NCBI GenBank assembly: GCA_934636715.1
Contig: CAKUBE010000013.1
Location: forward strand, 1 to 51,354
Origin: an uncultured Arachnia sp.
Lineage (GTDB): Bacteria; Actinomycetota; Actinomycetes; Propionibacteriales; Propionibacteriaceae
Reading direction: 5' to 3'
Length of the DNA stretch: 51,354 nucleotides
Below the pieces are notes generated by a model, which did no database searches, was not told where the DNA came from, and saw nothing but the letters and a program-made list of their open reading frames with translations. Position 1 is the first letter of the stretch. Every line of letters begins with the position of its first letter. This document shows, piece by piece, positions 43,704 to 51,354 of this stretch. Position numbers and translations under genes: made by a program.

Positions 43704-43732
43704 CAGCCAAGGAGCAGGTTCGGCCGTGCCAC
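43685..43732 (-). CDS. leuL: leuA leader peptide (MARPNLLLGCRSEAQ)
   Basis: The 15-codon ORF starts GTG 43732 and ends TAA 43685. Codons 6-8 are CTG-CTC-CTT, three leucines in a row, exactly where a ribosome short of Leu-tRNA would stall before the attenuator. TAGGGT lies 7 nt upstream, so the message begins at or next to the GTG. Codons 11-14 form one arm of the attenuator stem. Leader peptides of this kind are known for leuA of actinobacteria. It is too short for ordinary ORF calling. Confidence 0.75.
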   Translation of the reverse strand: MARPNLLLGCRSEAQ

Positions 43733-43739
43733 GTCGCCG

Positions 43740-43745
43740 ACCCTA
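43740..43745 (-). promoter_or_regulatory. -10 box of the leuA leader transcript
   Basis: TAGGGT on the minus strand, 7 nt before GTG 43732, so the leader peptide message is leaderless. Confidence 0.5.
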
Positions 43746-43773
43746 GCACACCGCATCGCCTTCTCGCCGACAG

Positions 43774-45027
43774 TCAGCTCTGCGCGTCCACGTGGGCCTG
43801 GATCTGCGTGAGCAGCTCGGCCGGGTCGGTGGTGCCGATCTGGGAGGCGGAGTCCTGGAGCGCGGCCTGCAGCGCATCCCACCGCGGGTTGCTGACGGGC
43901 AGGAACTGGACGATCGAGAGCGCCTCGAGGAAGCCCTTCTCGTTGTCGGTCGTCGCCTCGGCCTTCGCCTTCTCGATCATCGACGACGTGACCGGCAGCA
44001 GCTGGGTGCCCTTGTACCAGTTCTCGTACATCGCGTCCGAGTACATGAGGTCGAGGAAGGCGCCGGTGGCCTGCTTGCGGGCCGCGTCCTTGTTGTCGAA
44101 CGCGACGATGAAGTCGGTCACGCCGACGGCGACGCCGGTGGTGCCGTCTTTGTCCGGCACGGCCGCGAGCGCCGGCTTGATGCCCTTGGCCTCGGCGTCG
44201 GCGACGATCTGACTGTGGCCGACGAGCATGCCGAGCGTGCCCGCGTAGAAGAGGTCCGCGACGTCCTGGCGGTCGTCCTTCAGCTGGGGCTGGGTGAGGC
44301 CGTCGGCGTGGAGCTTCTTCATCCGCGCGAAGCCCTCGACGGCCTGCGGCGTGTCGGCGTTCAGCTTCTCGCCGTCGACCCACGTGCCGCCGGCTCCCCA
44401 GAGCCACAGCGACGACTCGACCTGCGCCTCCTCCCGGCCTAGAGGCATGCCGTAGCCGACGGTGCCGCCGCCGAGCGCGATCAGCTTCCGGGACGCGTCC
44501 TCGAGCTGGGCCCAGGACTTCGGCGGCGCCGTGACCCCCGCCTGCGCGAACAGCTCGGTGTTGTAGATGAGCATGCGGGCGCTCGCGATGCCCGGGGCCG
44601 CCCACTGGCTGCCGTCGGCGCCCTGGCCGTTCGTGAGCAGCGACGGCTCGATGGCGGCGAGGGTCGCCTCGCTCACGACCTCGTCGATCGGGTACAGGAT
44701 CCCCGCCTCCGCCGACGCGGCGAACGCGTTGTCGTTGAGGATGTCCGGGTAGTCGTTGGCCCGGATGCGTGCGGCGACCTTGTCCGAGAAGCCGTCCCAG
44801 TCCTCGATCTGGATCTCGACCTTCACCTTGGGGTAGGTCTTGGTGAACTCGGTCGTGATCGCCTCCCAGTCCGCCGGCGAGGAGTCGGCGTAGGACGGGG
44901 CGAGGATCTTGATGGTGGTCTCGAGCGACGCGGGATCCGAGGTACGGCCTCCTCCGCCGTCGCAGGCGGAGAGGGCGAGGGCGCCGATCATCGCGGCCGC
45001 GGTCAGCCGCAGTACACGTTTGTCCAC
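43774..45027 (-). CDS. Orphan sugar ABC transporter substrate-binding lipoprotein
   Basis: The 417-residue protein has signal VDKRVLRLTAAAMIGALALSAC with lipobox LSAC (Cys22). It has a family 1 solute-binding fold: IKILAPSYADSSPADWEAI, WDGFSDKVAARIRANDYPDI, and aromatic SSLWLWGAGGTWVDGEKL. No permease or ATPase gene is adjacent; leuA lies downstream and era upstream, both on the same strand. It may serve an importer elsewhere or act as a sensor. GTG 45027 has AAAGGA 8 nt upstream. It is clearly different from the SBP at 18033. Confidence 0.85.
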   Translation of the reverse strand: MDKRVLRLTAAAMIGALALSACDGGGGRTSDPASLETTIKILAPSYADSSPADWEAITTEFTKTYPKVKVEIQIEDWDGFSDKVAARIRANDYPDILNDNAFAASAEAGILYPIDEVVSEATLAAIEPSLLTNGQGADGSQWAAPGIASARMLIYNTELFAQAGVTAPPKSWAQLEDASRKLIALGGGTVGYGMPLGREEAQVESSLWLWGAGGTWVDGEKLNADTPQAVEGFARMKKLHADGLTQPQLKDDRQDVADLFYAGTLGMLVGHSQIVADAEAKGIKPALAAVPDKDGTTGVAVGVTDFIVAFDNKDAARKQATGAFLDLMYSDAMYENWYKGTQLLPVTSSMIEKAKAEATTDNEKGFLEALSIVQFLPVSNPRWDALQAALQDSASQIGTTDPAELLTQIQAHVDAQS

Positions 45028-45080
45028 GTAGCGTCCTTTCGAATCGGTCAGGCCCCGCAAGCTACTTTCGACACGCGGCA

Positions 45081-46007
45081 CTAGAAGCCCAGGCGGTTGA
45101 GGTACTTCGCGTCGCGCTGCCACTCCTTCAGGACCTTGACGTGCAGTTTCAGATGCACGCGGGTGCCGAGGAGGCGGTTGATCTGCGGGCGCGCCGCCGA
45201 GCCGATCTCGCGGAGCCGCTCCCCCTTATGCCCGATGATGATGCCCTTCTGGGAGTCGCGTTCGACGACGATCGTCGCGAACACGTCGAGCAGCGGCTTG
45301 TCTTCCGGGCGCCCCTCGCGCGGCAGTATTTCGTCGATCATCACGGCGATCGAGTGCGGTAGTTCCTCGCGCACCCCCTCGAGGGCAGCCTCGCGGATGA
45401 GTTCCGCGATGAGGGTCTCCTCGGGCTCGTCGGTGATCTCGCCGTCCGGGTAGTACATGGGGCCGGGCGGCAGCAGGCCGAGCAGGACGTCGCCCACGAC
45501 GTCGACGTTCTCGCCGGTCTCCGCGGAGCAGGGCACGACGTCGGCCCACTCGATGCCGAGTTCGTCGGCCACCTCGCCGACGTCGACCAGGTGCGACAGC
45601 TGGCGCTCCTTGCTGACGAGGTCTGTCTTCGTGGCGAGCGCGACGAGCTTCGGCCGGTTCTGCAGCTTGGCGATCTCCCCGATGATGAATTTGTCGCCGG
45701 GGCCGATCCGCTGGTCGCACGGCAGGCACACGCCCACGACGTCGACCTCCGACCAGGTCTCGTAGACGAGGTCGTTCAGGCGCTGCCCCAGCAGGGTCCG
45801 CGGACGGTGCAGGCCGGGGGTGTCGATGAGGATGAGCTGACCGTCGTCGCGGGTCACGATGCCGCGCACGGCGTGCCGGGTGGTCTGCGGCTTGCTCGAT
45901 GCGATCGCGATCTTCTGCCCCACCAGCGCGTTCGTCAGCGTCGATTTGCCCGCGTTCGGGCGCCCGACGAAGCAGGCGAAGCCCGAGCGGTAGGTGGTCT
46001 CAGTCAT
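45081..46007 (-). CDS. era: GTPase Era
   Basis: The 308-residue GTPase assists 16S rRNA and 30S subunit maturation. G1 GRPNAGKST at residues 15-23, the switch QTTRHAVRG, G3 IDTPGLHRPRT and G4 ATKTDLVSKE are visible, with a C-terminal KH domain (VIIGHKGERLREIGSAARPQI). The G3 Asp-Thr-Pro-Gly is intact. It overlaps the corC-like gene by 8 bp and ends the phoH-ybeY-corC-era block. Confidence 0.96.
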   Translation of the reverse strand: MTETTYRSGFACFVGRPNAGKSTLTNALVGQKIAIASSKPQTTRHAVRGIVTRDDGQLILIDTPGLHRPRTLLGQRLNDLVYETWSEVDVVGVCLPCDQRIGPGDKFIIGEIAKLQNRPKLVALATKTDLVSKERQLSHLVDVGEVADELGIEWADVVPCSAETGENVDVVGDVLLGLLPPGPMYYPDGEITDEPEETLIAELIREAALEGVREELPHSIAVMIDEILPREGRPEDKPLLDVFATIVVERDSQKGIIIGHKGERLREIGSAARPQINRLLGTRVHLKLHVKVLKEWQRDAKYLNRLGF

Positions 46008-47316
46008 CTTCGGTCTCCTGCTCCTCGCCGCGTTCGGCGGCGAGTTCTTCGGGCGAGAGGCGCCGCGCGAGCACGGTGCCGATCTGGTGTCTGCGGCCGA
46101 CGGCGCGGTCGGCGATCAGCTCGATGTCGCCGATCAGCGCGCGCGAGCCCGGGATGGGCACGAGGTTGAGCTCCTTGGCCATCAGGCCGCCGACGGTCTC
46201 GACGTCGTCGTCGTCGAGCTTCGCATCGAACAGCTCCCCGAACTCGTCCAGCGGGAGCCGGGCCGAGACCCGGTAGCGGCCGTCCCCGAGATCGGAGACG
46301 GCGGGGGCGTCATGGTCGTACTCGTCGACGATCTCGCCGACGATCTCCTCGAGGATGTCCTCGATGGTGGCGAGCCCGGCGGTGCCGCCGAACTCGTCGA
46401 TCACGATGACGAGGTGGGAGTGGCTGAGCTGCATGTCGTGCAGCAGCTCGTTGACCGGCTTCGAGTCCGGGCAGAACGCCGCGGGACGCATGATGTCGGC
46501 GACCTTCTCCTGGTGCTGCGCGTCCGGGAAGTCGTAGATCCGCTTCGACACGTCCTTCAGGTAGACGACGCCGAGGATGTCGTCGAGGCCCTCGCCGACG
46601 ACGGGGATGCGGGAGAAGCCGGAGCGCAGCGCGAGGCTCATCAACTGGCGCAGCGTCTTGCCCTTCGTCACGTAGACCATGTCCGTGCGCGGGACCATGA
46701 CCTCCTTGACGATGGTGTCGCCCAGCTCGAACACCGAGTGCAGCATCTTCGACTCGCCCGCCTCGATCAGCTCGTTGGCCTCGGCGATGTCGACGAGGTC
46801 GCGGAGCTCGGCCTCGCTGGCGAACGGGCCGTCGGCGTAGCCCTTGCCCGGGGTCAGCGCGTTGCCGAGCAGGATCATCAGCTGGGCGATGGGCCCGAAC
46901 ACCGTCGTGATCGCGGTCACGACGCCGCCGAGTGCGCGCAGCGTCTCGCCCGGGCGCTGCCGCCCGAGGGTGCGGGGCGCGACGCCCCACAGGATGAAGG
47001 AGACGACGCACATGAGGGCGATCGCGGTCAGGGCGCGCGCCCAGTCGTGGGAGAAGTGCTGGAAGAGCATGATGGTGACGAGCACGATCGAGCTCGTCTC
47101 CAGCAGGAGCCGCGTGAAGAGGACGGCGTTGATCGACGGCGCGGGGTCCTGGGCGATCAGCGCGATGCGCTCCGCGCCGCGGTCCCCGGACTCGACCATG
47201 CGCTCCGCGCGGGACTTCGTCATGATCGACAGCGCGGTCTCGACCGCAACCAGGAGCGAGGCCCCGACGGCGCACAGCACGGCGAGGATCAGCTGGGTCC
47301 AATCGGAGGGGGACAT
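46000..47316 (-). CDS. HlyC/CorC-family membrane protein with CBS domains
   Basis: The 438-residue protein has an N-terminal CNNM/DUF21 membrane domain of three or four segments (ILAVLCAVGASLLVAVETAL and others). Two CBS domains follow, around MVPRTDMVYVTKGKTLRQLM and VADIMRPAAFCPDSKPVNEL. It ends with a CorC_HlyC domain that includes HLVIVIDEFGGTAGLATIED. This family is linked with Mg2+ or Co2+ transport or resistance. I chose ATG 47316, whose first bases overlap the ybeY stop (TGATG); GTG 47319 is possible. Confidence 0.9.
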   Translation of the reverse strand: MSPSDWTQLILAVLCAVGASLLVAVETALSIMTKSRAERMVESGDRGAERIALIAQDPAPSINAVLFTRLLLETSSIVLVTIMLFQHFSHDWARALTAIALMCVVSFILWGVAPRTLGRQRPGETLRALGGVVTAITTVFGPIAQLMILLGNALTPGKGYADGPFASEAELRDLVDIAEANELIEAGESKMLHSVFELGDTIVKEVMVPRTDMVYVTKGKTLRQLMSLALRSGFSRIPVVGEGLDDILGVVYLKDVSKRIYDFPDAQHQEKVADIMRPAAFCPDSKPVNELLHDMQLSHSHLVIVIDEFGGTAGLATIEDILEEIVGEIVDEYDHDAPAVSDLGDGRYRVSARLPLDEFGELFDAKLDDDDVETVGGLMAKELNLVPIPGSRALIGDIELIADRAVGRRHQIGTVLARRLSPEELAAERGEEQETEDD

Positions 47317-47768
47317 CACCGACGGACCAGCTCCCAGGCGGCGATGATCTTGTCGTTCAGGCCGAACATGACCGCCTTCTCGTCGGGCTCGGCGTGGTCG
47401 TGGCCGAGCAGGTGCAGCAGCCCGTGGATGAGCAGGTACTCGGCCTCGGCGTCGGGCTCGCGGCCGTTCTCCGCGGCCTGGCGGGCGGTCACCGTCGGGC
47501 AGAGGACGATGTCGCCGAGCAGGCCGAGCGGCGCCTCCTCGTCGTCGGCGGGCTCGCGCAGCTCGTCCATGGGGAAGCTCATCACGTCGGTCGGCCCGGG
47601 GAGGTCCATGAACCGCTCGTGGTAGTCGGCCATGGTGGTCTCGTCGACGAGCAGGATCGAGAGATCGGCTTGGGGATGGATGCGCAGCTGCTCCAGCGCG
47701 AACCGGGCGAGCGAGACGAGGCCCAGCTCGTCTGCCGCGACGCCGGACTCGTTGTTGATGTCGATCAT
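47316..47768 (-). CDS. ybeY: Endoribonuclease YbeY
   Basis: This 150-residue zinc endoribonuclease acts in rRNA maturation and ribosome quality control. The zinc signature HGLLHLLGHDH near residues 113-123 is intact. DVMSFPMDE and GDIVLCP are the other family blocks. ATG 47768 overlaps the phoH stop (ATGA), so translation is coupled. Confidence 0.96.
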   Translation of the reverse strand: MIDINNESGVAADELGLVSLARFALEQLRIHPQADLSILLVDETTMADYHERFMDLPGPTDVMSFPMDELREPADDEEAPLGLLGDIVLCPTVTARQAAENGREPDAEAEYLLIHGLLHLLGHDHAEPDEKAVMFGLNDKIIAAWELVRR

Positions 47769-48793
47769 CGGCGTCCCTTGCGGTCGGCGTGGCGGGTCTC
47801 CGCGGCCGCGGCCTGAAGGCTCTCGAACTGGTCGTAGGCCGCCACGATCCGCCCCACCAGGCGGTGCCGGACGACGTCGCGCGCCGTCAGGTTGCAGAAG
47901 GCGATGTCGTCGAGGCCGTCGAGGACGTGCTGCACCTCGCGCAGGCCGCTCTTCTGGCCGCCCGGGAGGTCGACCTGGGTGATGTCGCCGGTGACGACGA
48001 TCTTCGAGTTAAAGCCGAGGCGGGTCAGGAACATCTTCATCTGCTCCATCGACGTGTTCTGCGCCTCGTCGAGGATGATGAACGCGTCGTTCAGGGTGCG
48101 GCCGCGCATGTAGGCCAGCGGCGCGACCTCGACGGTGCCCGATGTCAGCAGCTTGGGCACCGAGTCGGCGTCGACCATGTCGTGCAGCGCGTCGTAGAGC
48201 GGGCGCAGGTAGGGGTCGATCTTGTCGTTCAGCGTGCCGGGCAGGAAGCCGAGCCGCTCCCCCGCCTCGATCGCCGGGCGCGTCAGGATGATGCGGCTGA
48301 CCTGCTTCGCCTGCAGCGCCTGCACGGCCTTCGCCATGGCGAGGTAGGTCTTGCCGGTGCCTGCGGGCCCGATGCCGAAGACGACGGTGTGCTGGTCGAT
48401 GGCGTCGACGTAGCGCTTCTGGTTCAGCGTCTTCGGACGCACGGTCTTGCCGCGCGCGGAGACGATGTTCTGCGTGAGGATCTCGGTGGGCGAGGTGCCG
48501 TCGTCGGCCAGTTGGACGACGCGCTCGACCGTCTCGCCGGTGAGGCCCTGGCCGGTGCGCAGGATGGTGACGAGTTCGGTGAAGACCTCGGCGGCGCGGG
48601 CGACCTCGGCCGCGTCCCCGGTGAGGCTGATGCGTCCGCCGCGGACGTGGATGTCGCAGCGGAGCCGGTCCTCGAGGATGCGGAGGAAGTCGTCGCGGGG
48701 GCCGAGCAGGTTGACCATGTCGATCGACGGCGGCACGGCGACGATGCGCGTCGCGACCGGCGTGTCAAGGGCGTTGCTGTTCAGGGTTTCCAC
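47765..48793 (-). CDS. phoH: PhoH-family ATPase
   Basis: The 342-residue PhoH-like P-loop protein has Walker [20 protein letters not shown] near residue 135 and Walker [20 protein letters not shown]. Also visible are the conserved [17 protein letters not shown] and [22 protein letters not shown]. In this block the protein is thought to work in RNA metabolism together with YbeY. The start is GTG 48793, although a GGGAG lies unusually close; this start is the least certain of the block. Confidence 0.93.
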   Translation of the reverse strand: METLNSNALDTPVATRIVAVPPSIDMVNLLGPRDDFLRILEDRLRCDIHVRGGRISLTGDAAEVARAAEVFTELVTILRTGQGLTGETVERVVQLADDGTSPTEILTQNIVSARGKTVRPKTLNQKRYVDAIDQHTVVFGIGPAGTGKTYLAMAKAVQALQAKQVSRIILTRPAIEAGERLGFLPGTLNDKIDPYLRPLYDALHDMVDADSVPKLLTSGTVEVAPLAYMRGRTLNDAFIILDEAQNTSMEQMKMFLTRLGFNSKIVVTGDITQVDLPGGQKSGLREVQHVLDGLDDIAFCNLTARDVVRHRLVGRIVAAYDQFESLQAAAAETRHADRKGRR

Positions 48794-48847
48794 TCCCAGG
48801 AGTTGTGACGGCGGGCGGCTTGCCGGAACAGCTTACCCCGGCGCTCG

Positions 48848-49270
48848 CTACTCGATGATCTCGTCGTCATCCTCGGTGATGATGTGCATCGCGGCCTCCT
48901 CGGCGCTGGCGGCGCCGCCGCTGATGCCGACGTCCACCCCGAGCGTGTCCTCGCGGCCCGCGCCCTGCACGGCCATGAGCCTGCCCGCGCGCTCCGTTCC
49001 CACCTGCCGATTCTCCTTGTAGGGGTTCCAGTCCTCGTCGGTGGGCGTGCGCTCGGGCTCCTCCTGCTGGACGCGCATCTCGATGGTCTCGCCCTGGCGC
49101 ATCTCCGCCGGCGTGTTGCCGAAGCCCATCGCGGGCGACCAATGGTCCGGCGCGATGTAGCCCTCGTCCAGGACGTCCCGGACGCCGCGGTCGATCAGCG
49201 AGTCGGCTTGCTGGAGCTGGTCCAGCTGCTCGGACTCCTCCGGAACGGTCTCATCGAATTGGTCGCTCAT
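48848..49270 (-). CDS. DUF5709-type protein
   Basis: The 140-residue hydrophilic, acidic protein begins MSDQFDETVPEESEQLDQLQ and contains the hallmark YIAPDHWSPAMGFGNTPAE, then QQEEPERTPTDEDWNPY, and VGTERAGRLMA. It ends with EEAAMHII and a run of acidic residues. This matches the actinobacterial DUF5709 pattern. No function is known. It is the first gene of the run leading to phoH, 54 bp upstream. Confidence 0.85.
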   Translation of the reverse strand: MSDQFDETVPEESEQLDQLQQADSLIDRGVRDVLDEGYIAPDHWSPAMGFGNTPAEMRQGETIEMRVQQEEPERTPTDEDWNPYKENRQVGTERAGRLMAVQGAGREDTLGVDVGISGGAASAEEAAMHIITEDDDEIIE

Positions 49271-49474
49271 GAGATGAGTCTGCCACCGAATCGGCGGTCG
49301 CACACGGAACCTCGCCACTCTCCCACGCTTCCGCGCGGAACGGATGCGAGGACGCACGCGATGCCAGGCAGATCCCCGCGGCGTGTACTCCCGAACGGGA
49401 CCTACCGCTTGTATCCGGGCCGTGCTCGTCAGCTGCGTGATTCTCGCCGCGAAGCGACGGGCGCCTCGTTCTCA

Positions 49475-49480
49475 TACAAT
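49475..49480 (+). promoter_or_regulatory. -10 box of the queuosine-precursor transporter gene
   Basis: TACAAT lies 6 nt before GTG 49487, leaderless pattern. Confidence 0.5.
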
Positions 49481-49486
49481 CGCCGG

Positions 49487-50212
49487 GTGACCGCCCAGCA
49501 ACAGCCCTCGTTCGCGACGCGCCCACCCGGTGTGTACGACCTCGTCGTCGCGCTGTTCTGCGCGCTCCTCCTGATCTCCAACATCGGCGCGGTCAAGCTG
49601 ATCCAGCTCGGTCCGGAGTTCACCGTCGGCGGGTTTCCGCTGCTGCCGTTGATCACCGACGGCGGCGCGCTGCTGTTCCCGCTGACCTACGTGCTGGGGG
49701 ACGTCCTCGCGGAGGTGTACGGGATGCGCGGCGCGCGGCGCGCGATCTTCCTGGGCTTCGTGATCTCGATCGTGGCATCGCTGACGTTCCTCGCCGTCGG
49801 CGCGCTCCCGCCCGCCGCCGACTGGCCGAACCAGGAGGCGTTCGACGCCGTGCTCGGCTTCGTGCCGCGGATCGTGGCGGCGTCGCTGATCGGCTACCTG
49901 GCCGGCCAGTTGCTGAACGCCTGGGTGCTGGTGAAGCTGAAGGAGCGCTCGCCCGACGGCTCGTTGTGGTCGCGGCTGCTCGGCTCGACGATGGTCGGCG
50001 AGGCCGCCGACACCACCCTGTTCTGCCTGATCGCCTTCGGCGGCATCATCGGCGGCGGGACGATGGTCAACTACATCCTGGTCGGCTACCTGTGGAAGGT
50101 CGCCGTCGAGGCCGTCTGCCTGCCGGTCACCTACCGCGTGATCGCCGTCGTCAAGCGCCGCGAGCCCACCTACGCCGGGACCACATCACCGCCAACACCG
50201 CTTAAGAGGTAG
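49487..50212 (+). CDS. Queuosine precursor transporter (YhhQ/VUT family)
   Basis: The 241-residue membrane protein has six hydrophobic segments. The family blocks are LLLISNIGAVKLIQLGPE, LLFPLTYVLGDVLAEVYGMR, LGSTMVGEAADTTLFCLIAF and NYILVGYLWKVAVEAVCLPV. Homologues import 7-cyano or 7-aminomethyl-7-deazaguanine for queuosine salvage. The GTG start follows TACAAT closely and has no ribosome binding site; longer frames upstream are antisense to the DUF5709-type gene. Its last three codons and stop lie inside the long hairpin at 50207-50244. Confidence 0.9.
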   Translation: MTAQQQPSFATRPPGVYDLVVALFCALLLISNIGAVKLIQLGPEFTVGGFPLLPLITDGGALLFPLTYVLGDVLAEVYGMRGARRAIFLGFVISIVASLTFLAVGALPPAADWPNQEAFDAVLGFVPRIVAASLIGYLAGQLLNAWVLVKLKERSPDGSLWSRLLGSTMVGEAADTTLFCLIAFGGIIGGGTMVNYILVGYLWKVAVEAVCLPVTYRVIAVVKRREPTYAGTTSPPTPLKR

Positions 50213-50244
50213 GTGTTTGTTGGTCTACCAACAAACACCTACCT
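50207..50244. terminator. Hairpin with 18-bp perfect stem overlapping a stop codon
   Basis: AGGTAGGTGTTTGTTGGT (50207-50224) and its exact complement (50227-50244) are separated by CT. It lies between the transporter gene and a methyltransferase gene, with the TAG stop in its left arm. Function as terminator is likely, though the arms are less GC-rich than other terminators in the window. Confidence 0.6.
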
Positions 50245-50326
50245 GCTAGGCAGCCCGGGTCGGTGCTTCCGGCCTGGGACACTCGACCACGTGAAGCCGC
50301 ATATGCCGGCCAGGAGGAGGGAGACG

Positions 50327-51049
50327 GTGCCCGACGCGAAGTTCAGCGACCCACGGCTCGCGCCGCTGTACGACCACTTCGAGGGCGAGCGGCCCGATCT
50401 CGAGGTGTACACGGCGATGGTCGACGAGTTCGGCGCAACCCACATTCTCGACGTGGGGTGCGGCACAGGCGTCTTCGCCTTGTTGCTCTCAGGCGGTGGG
50501 TGTGAGGTTACCGCCGTCGATCCCGCCGCGGCGTCCCTGAAGGTCGCACGGTCGAAGCCCGGCGCGGACAAGGTCCGATTCCTCCTCGGCGACGCGACGA
50601 CGCTTCCGCCGATGCAAGCCGACCTTGCGACGATGACCGGCAACGTCGCGCAGGTCTTCCTCTCCGATGCCGACTGGCTGGCCACGCTCGCGGGCATCCA
50701 CTCGGCGCTTCGGCCCGGCGGACGACTGGTTTTCGAGACGCGCGACCCCGCACGAAAGGCCTGGGAGGACTGGCAGCGCGACTGGGCGCCCACGTCCGCC
50801 GAGGTACCGGGAGTCGGCGTCGTCACGTGGTCGTCGGGGGTGACCCGCGTGAGCGGCGCGCTCGTCACGTTCGAAGAGACTGTCACCCTCCCGGACGGCG
50901 CGGTCATTCCCAGTTCCTCGACACTCCGTTTCCGCGATCGCGACGAACTGGAGCACTCGCTCACCGCCACCGGCTTCCGCCTCGATGAGGTCCGCGACGC
51001 CCCCGACCGTCCCGGCCTGGAACTCGTGTTCATCGCCAGTCGGCTGTGA
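50327..51049 (+). CDS. Class I SAM-dependent methyltransferase
   Basis: The 240-residue protein has motif I THILDVGCGTGVFALLLSGG, then VTAVDPAAASLKVARSKPGA, FLLGDATTLPPMQADLATM and LRPGGRLVFETRDP. The C-terminal strand region carries WSSGVTRVSGALVTFEETV. It belongs to the Methyltransf_25-like group; the acceptor is unknown. GTG 50327 has a strong GGAGGAGG about 9 nt upstream. In-frame GTG 50291 and ATG 50303 would add 12 or 8 residues and lack such a site. Confidence 0.85.
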   Translation: MPDAKFSDPRLAPLYDHFEGERPDLEVYTAMVDEFGATHILDVGCGTGVFALLLSGGGCEVTAVDPAAASLKVARSKPGADKVRFLLGDATTLPPMQADLATMTGNVAQVFLSDADWLATLAGIHSALRPGGRLVFETRDPARKAWEDWQRDWAPTSAEVPGVGVVTWSSGVTRVSGALVTFEETVTLPDGAVIPSSSTLRFRDRDELEHSLTATGFRLDEVRDAPDRPGLELVFIASRL

Positions 51050-51079
51050 CTAGGGCTCAGTTCCGAGCGCGACTACCTC

Positions 51080-51108
51080 TTGAATCGATGTATCACGCGT
51101 GAGACAAT
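51080..51108 (+). promoter_or_regulatory. Promoter of the antitoxin gene
   Basis: TTGAAT (51080-51085), 17 bp, GACAAT (51103-51108), then 5 nt to ATG 51114. A near-consensus promoter for a leaderless message. Confidence 0.6.
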
Positions 51109-51113
51109 CGATC

Positions 51114-51353
51114 ATGAGTACCTCAGTCAGCGTTCGCGACTTGCGCAATCGAGGCGGCGCGATCATTGATGCGGTCGGCCGCGGCGGATCGATTGTCGTC
51201 ACCAAGGACGGCGTCCCCGTCGCCGAGCTCCATCCCCTGCCTCGCGCGCCGCTTTCGACGCGGGAGCTGATTCGACTTCGCCGGTCCCTCCCCGATGTCG
51301 ACCCAGCTCGGCTGCGCGCCGACATCGACGAGGTCTTGGACCCGTCGCTGTGA
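51114..51353 (+). CDS. Phd/prevent-host-death family antitoxin
   Basis: This 79-residue protein begins MSTSVSVRDLRNRGGAIIDA and continues RGGSIVVTKDGVPVAELHPL, the Phd/YefM fold that binds operator DNA. The C-terminal part, with LIRLRRSLPDVDPARLRADI, is the toxin-binding tail. A GTG at 51350-51352 overlaps its TGA stop, the usual coupling to a toxin gene such as a PIN-domain (VapC) ribonuclease, which would lie just outside the window. Start ATG 51114 is set by the promoter. Confidence 0.85.
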   Translation: MSTSVSVRDLRNRGGAIIDAVGRGGSIVVTKDGVPVAELHPLPRAPLSTRELIRLRRSLPDVDPARLRADIDEVLDPSL

Positions 51354-51354
51354 G

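Noticed and set aside
42032..44212. 726-residue plus-strand ORF
   Set aside because: Antisense to leuA and the binding-protein gene; it crosses a real control region.

Overview
The window is high-GC DNA (roughly 65-72% by eye) with short intergenic gaps, GTG starts and -10 boxes lying 5-8 nt upstream of start codons. Together with the gene content (OtsA/OtsB, DUF3516-type helicase, DUF5709-type protein, two-iron-free LacI/GH36 sugar modules, leuA leader peptide, phoH-ybeY-corC-era block), this points to an actinobacterium, most likely Propionibacteriales (Tessaracoccus-like). The genus is an inference from content and style, not a database result.

Layout. 1-3271 is the right end of an accessory island that abuts the 3' end of a tRNA-Ile(CAU). 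It holds a type I restriction hsdR, a frameshifted TetR N-terminus and the C-terminal stub of a serine recombinase. 3272-7006 holds tRNA-Ile, the divergent trehalose pair otsB/otsA, a small membrane ORF and an orphan endolysin-like gene ending near tRNA-Asn. 7073-14818 is mostly housekeeping: a conserved hypothetical, a sigma-70-like factor behind a pair of DnaA-box-like sites, dnaG, a FetB-like permease, dgt, gltA and a dus gene. 14864-25990 is a carbohydrate region with two GH36 alpha-galactosidases, two related LacI regulators, a three-gene sugar ABC importer and a Gfo/Idh/MocA oxidoreductase. LacI-type palindromes sit on the promoters. The inner-membrane permease gene carries a ten-G tract that puts its best start out of frame. 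26011-26506 has REP-like inverted repeats around an ABM-domain gene. 26511-29700 is a zinc importer operon znuA-znuC-znuB-zur with a Zur-box-like palindrome over the znuA promoter and start. 29685-31355 holds recO and uppS, separated by a 78-bp nested inverted repeat. 31397-41822 is a mixed region: ankyrin lipoprotein, two small metabolic or regulatory proteins, a Ski2-like helicase, a metallophosphoesterase, a secreted von Willebrand A protein, and an HTH gene followed by a Ser/Thr kinase gene broken by an amber codon at the conserved GTPG(Y)xAPE tyrosine. 41843-43745 is leuA with a leaderless Leu-rich leader peptide and attenuator. 43774-51353 holds an orphan sugar-binding lipoprotein, era, corC-like, ybeY, phoH, a DUF5709-type gene, a queuosine-precursor transporter ending in an 18-bp perfect hairpin, a methyltransferase and a Phd-type antitoxin whose toxin would start at the window edge.

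How the parts work together. The two alpha-galactosidases, the importer and the oxidoreductase look like a galactoside uptake and breakdown regulon under two paralogous LacI repressors with near-identical recognition helices. ZnuACB imports zinc, with Zur as sensor. The era block is a ribosome and RNA maintenance operon. I saw no CRISPR array and no intact insertion sequence. The least ordinary observations are the poly-G tract in the permease, the amber codon in the kinase, the shared LacI operator core, and the leaderless control regions of znuA and the leuA leader.
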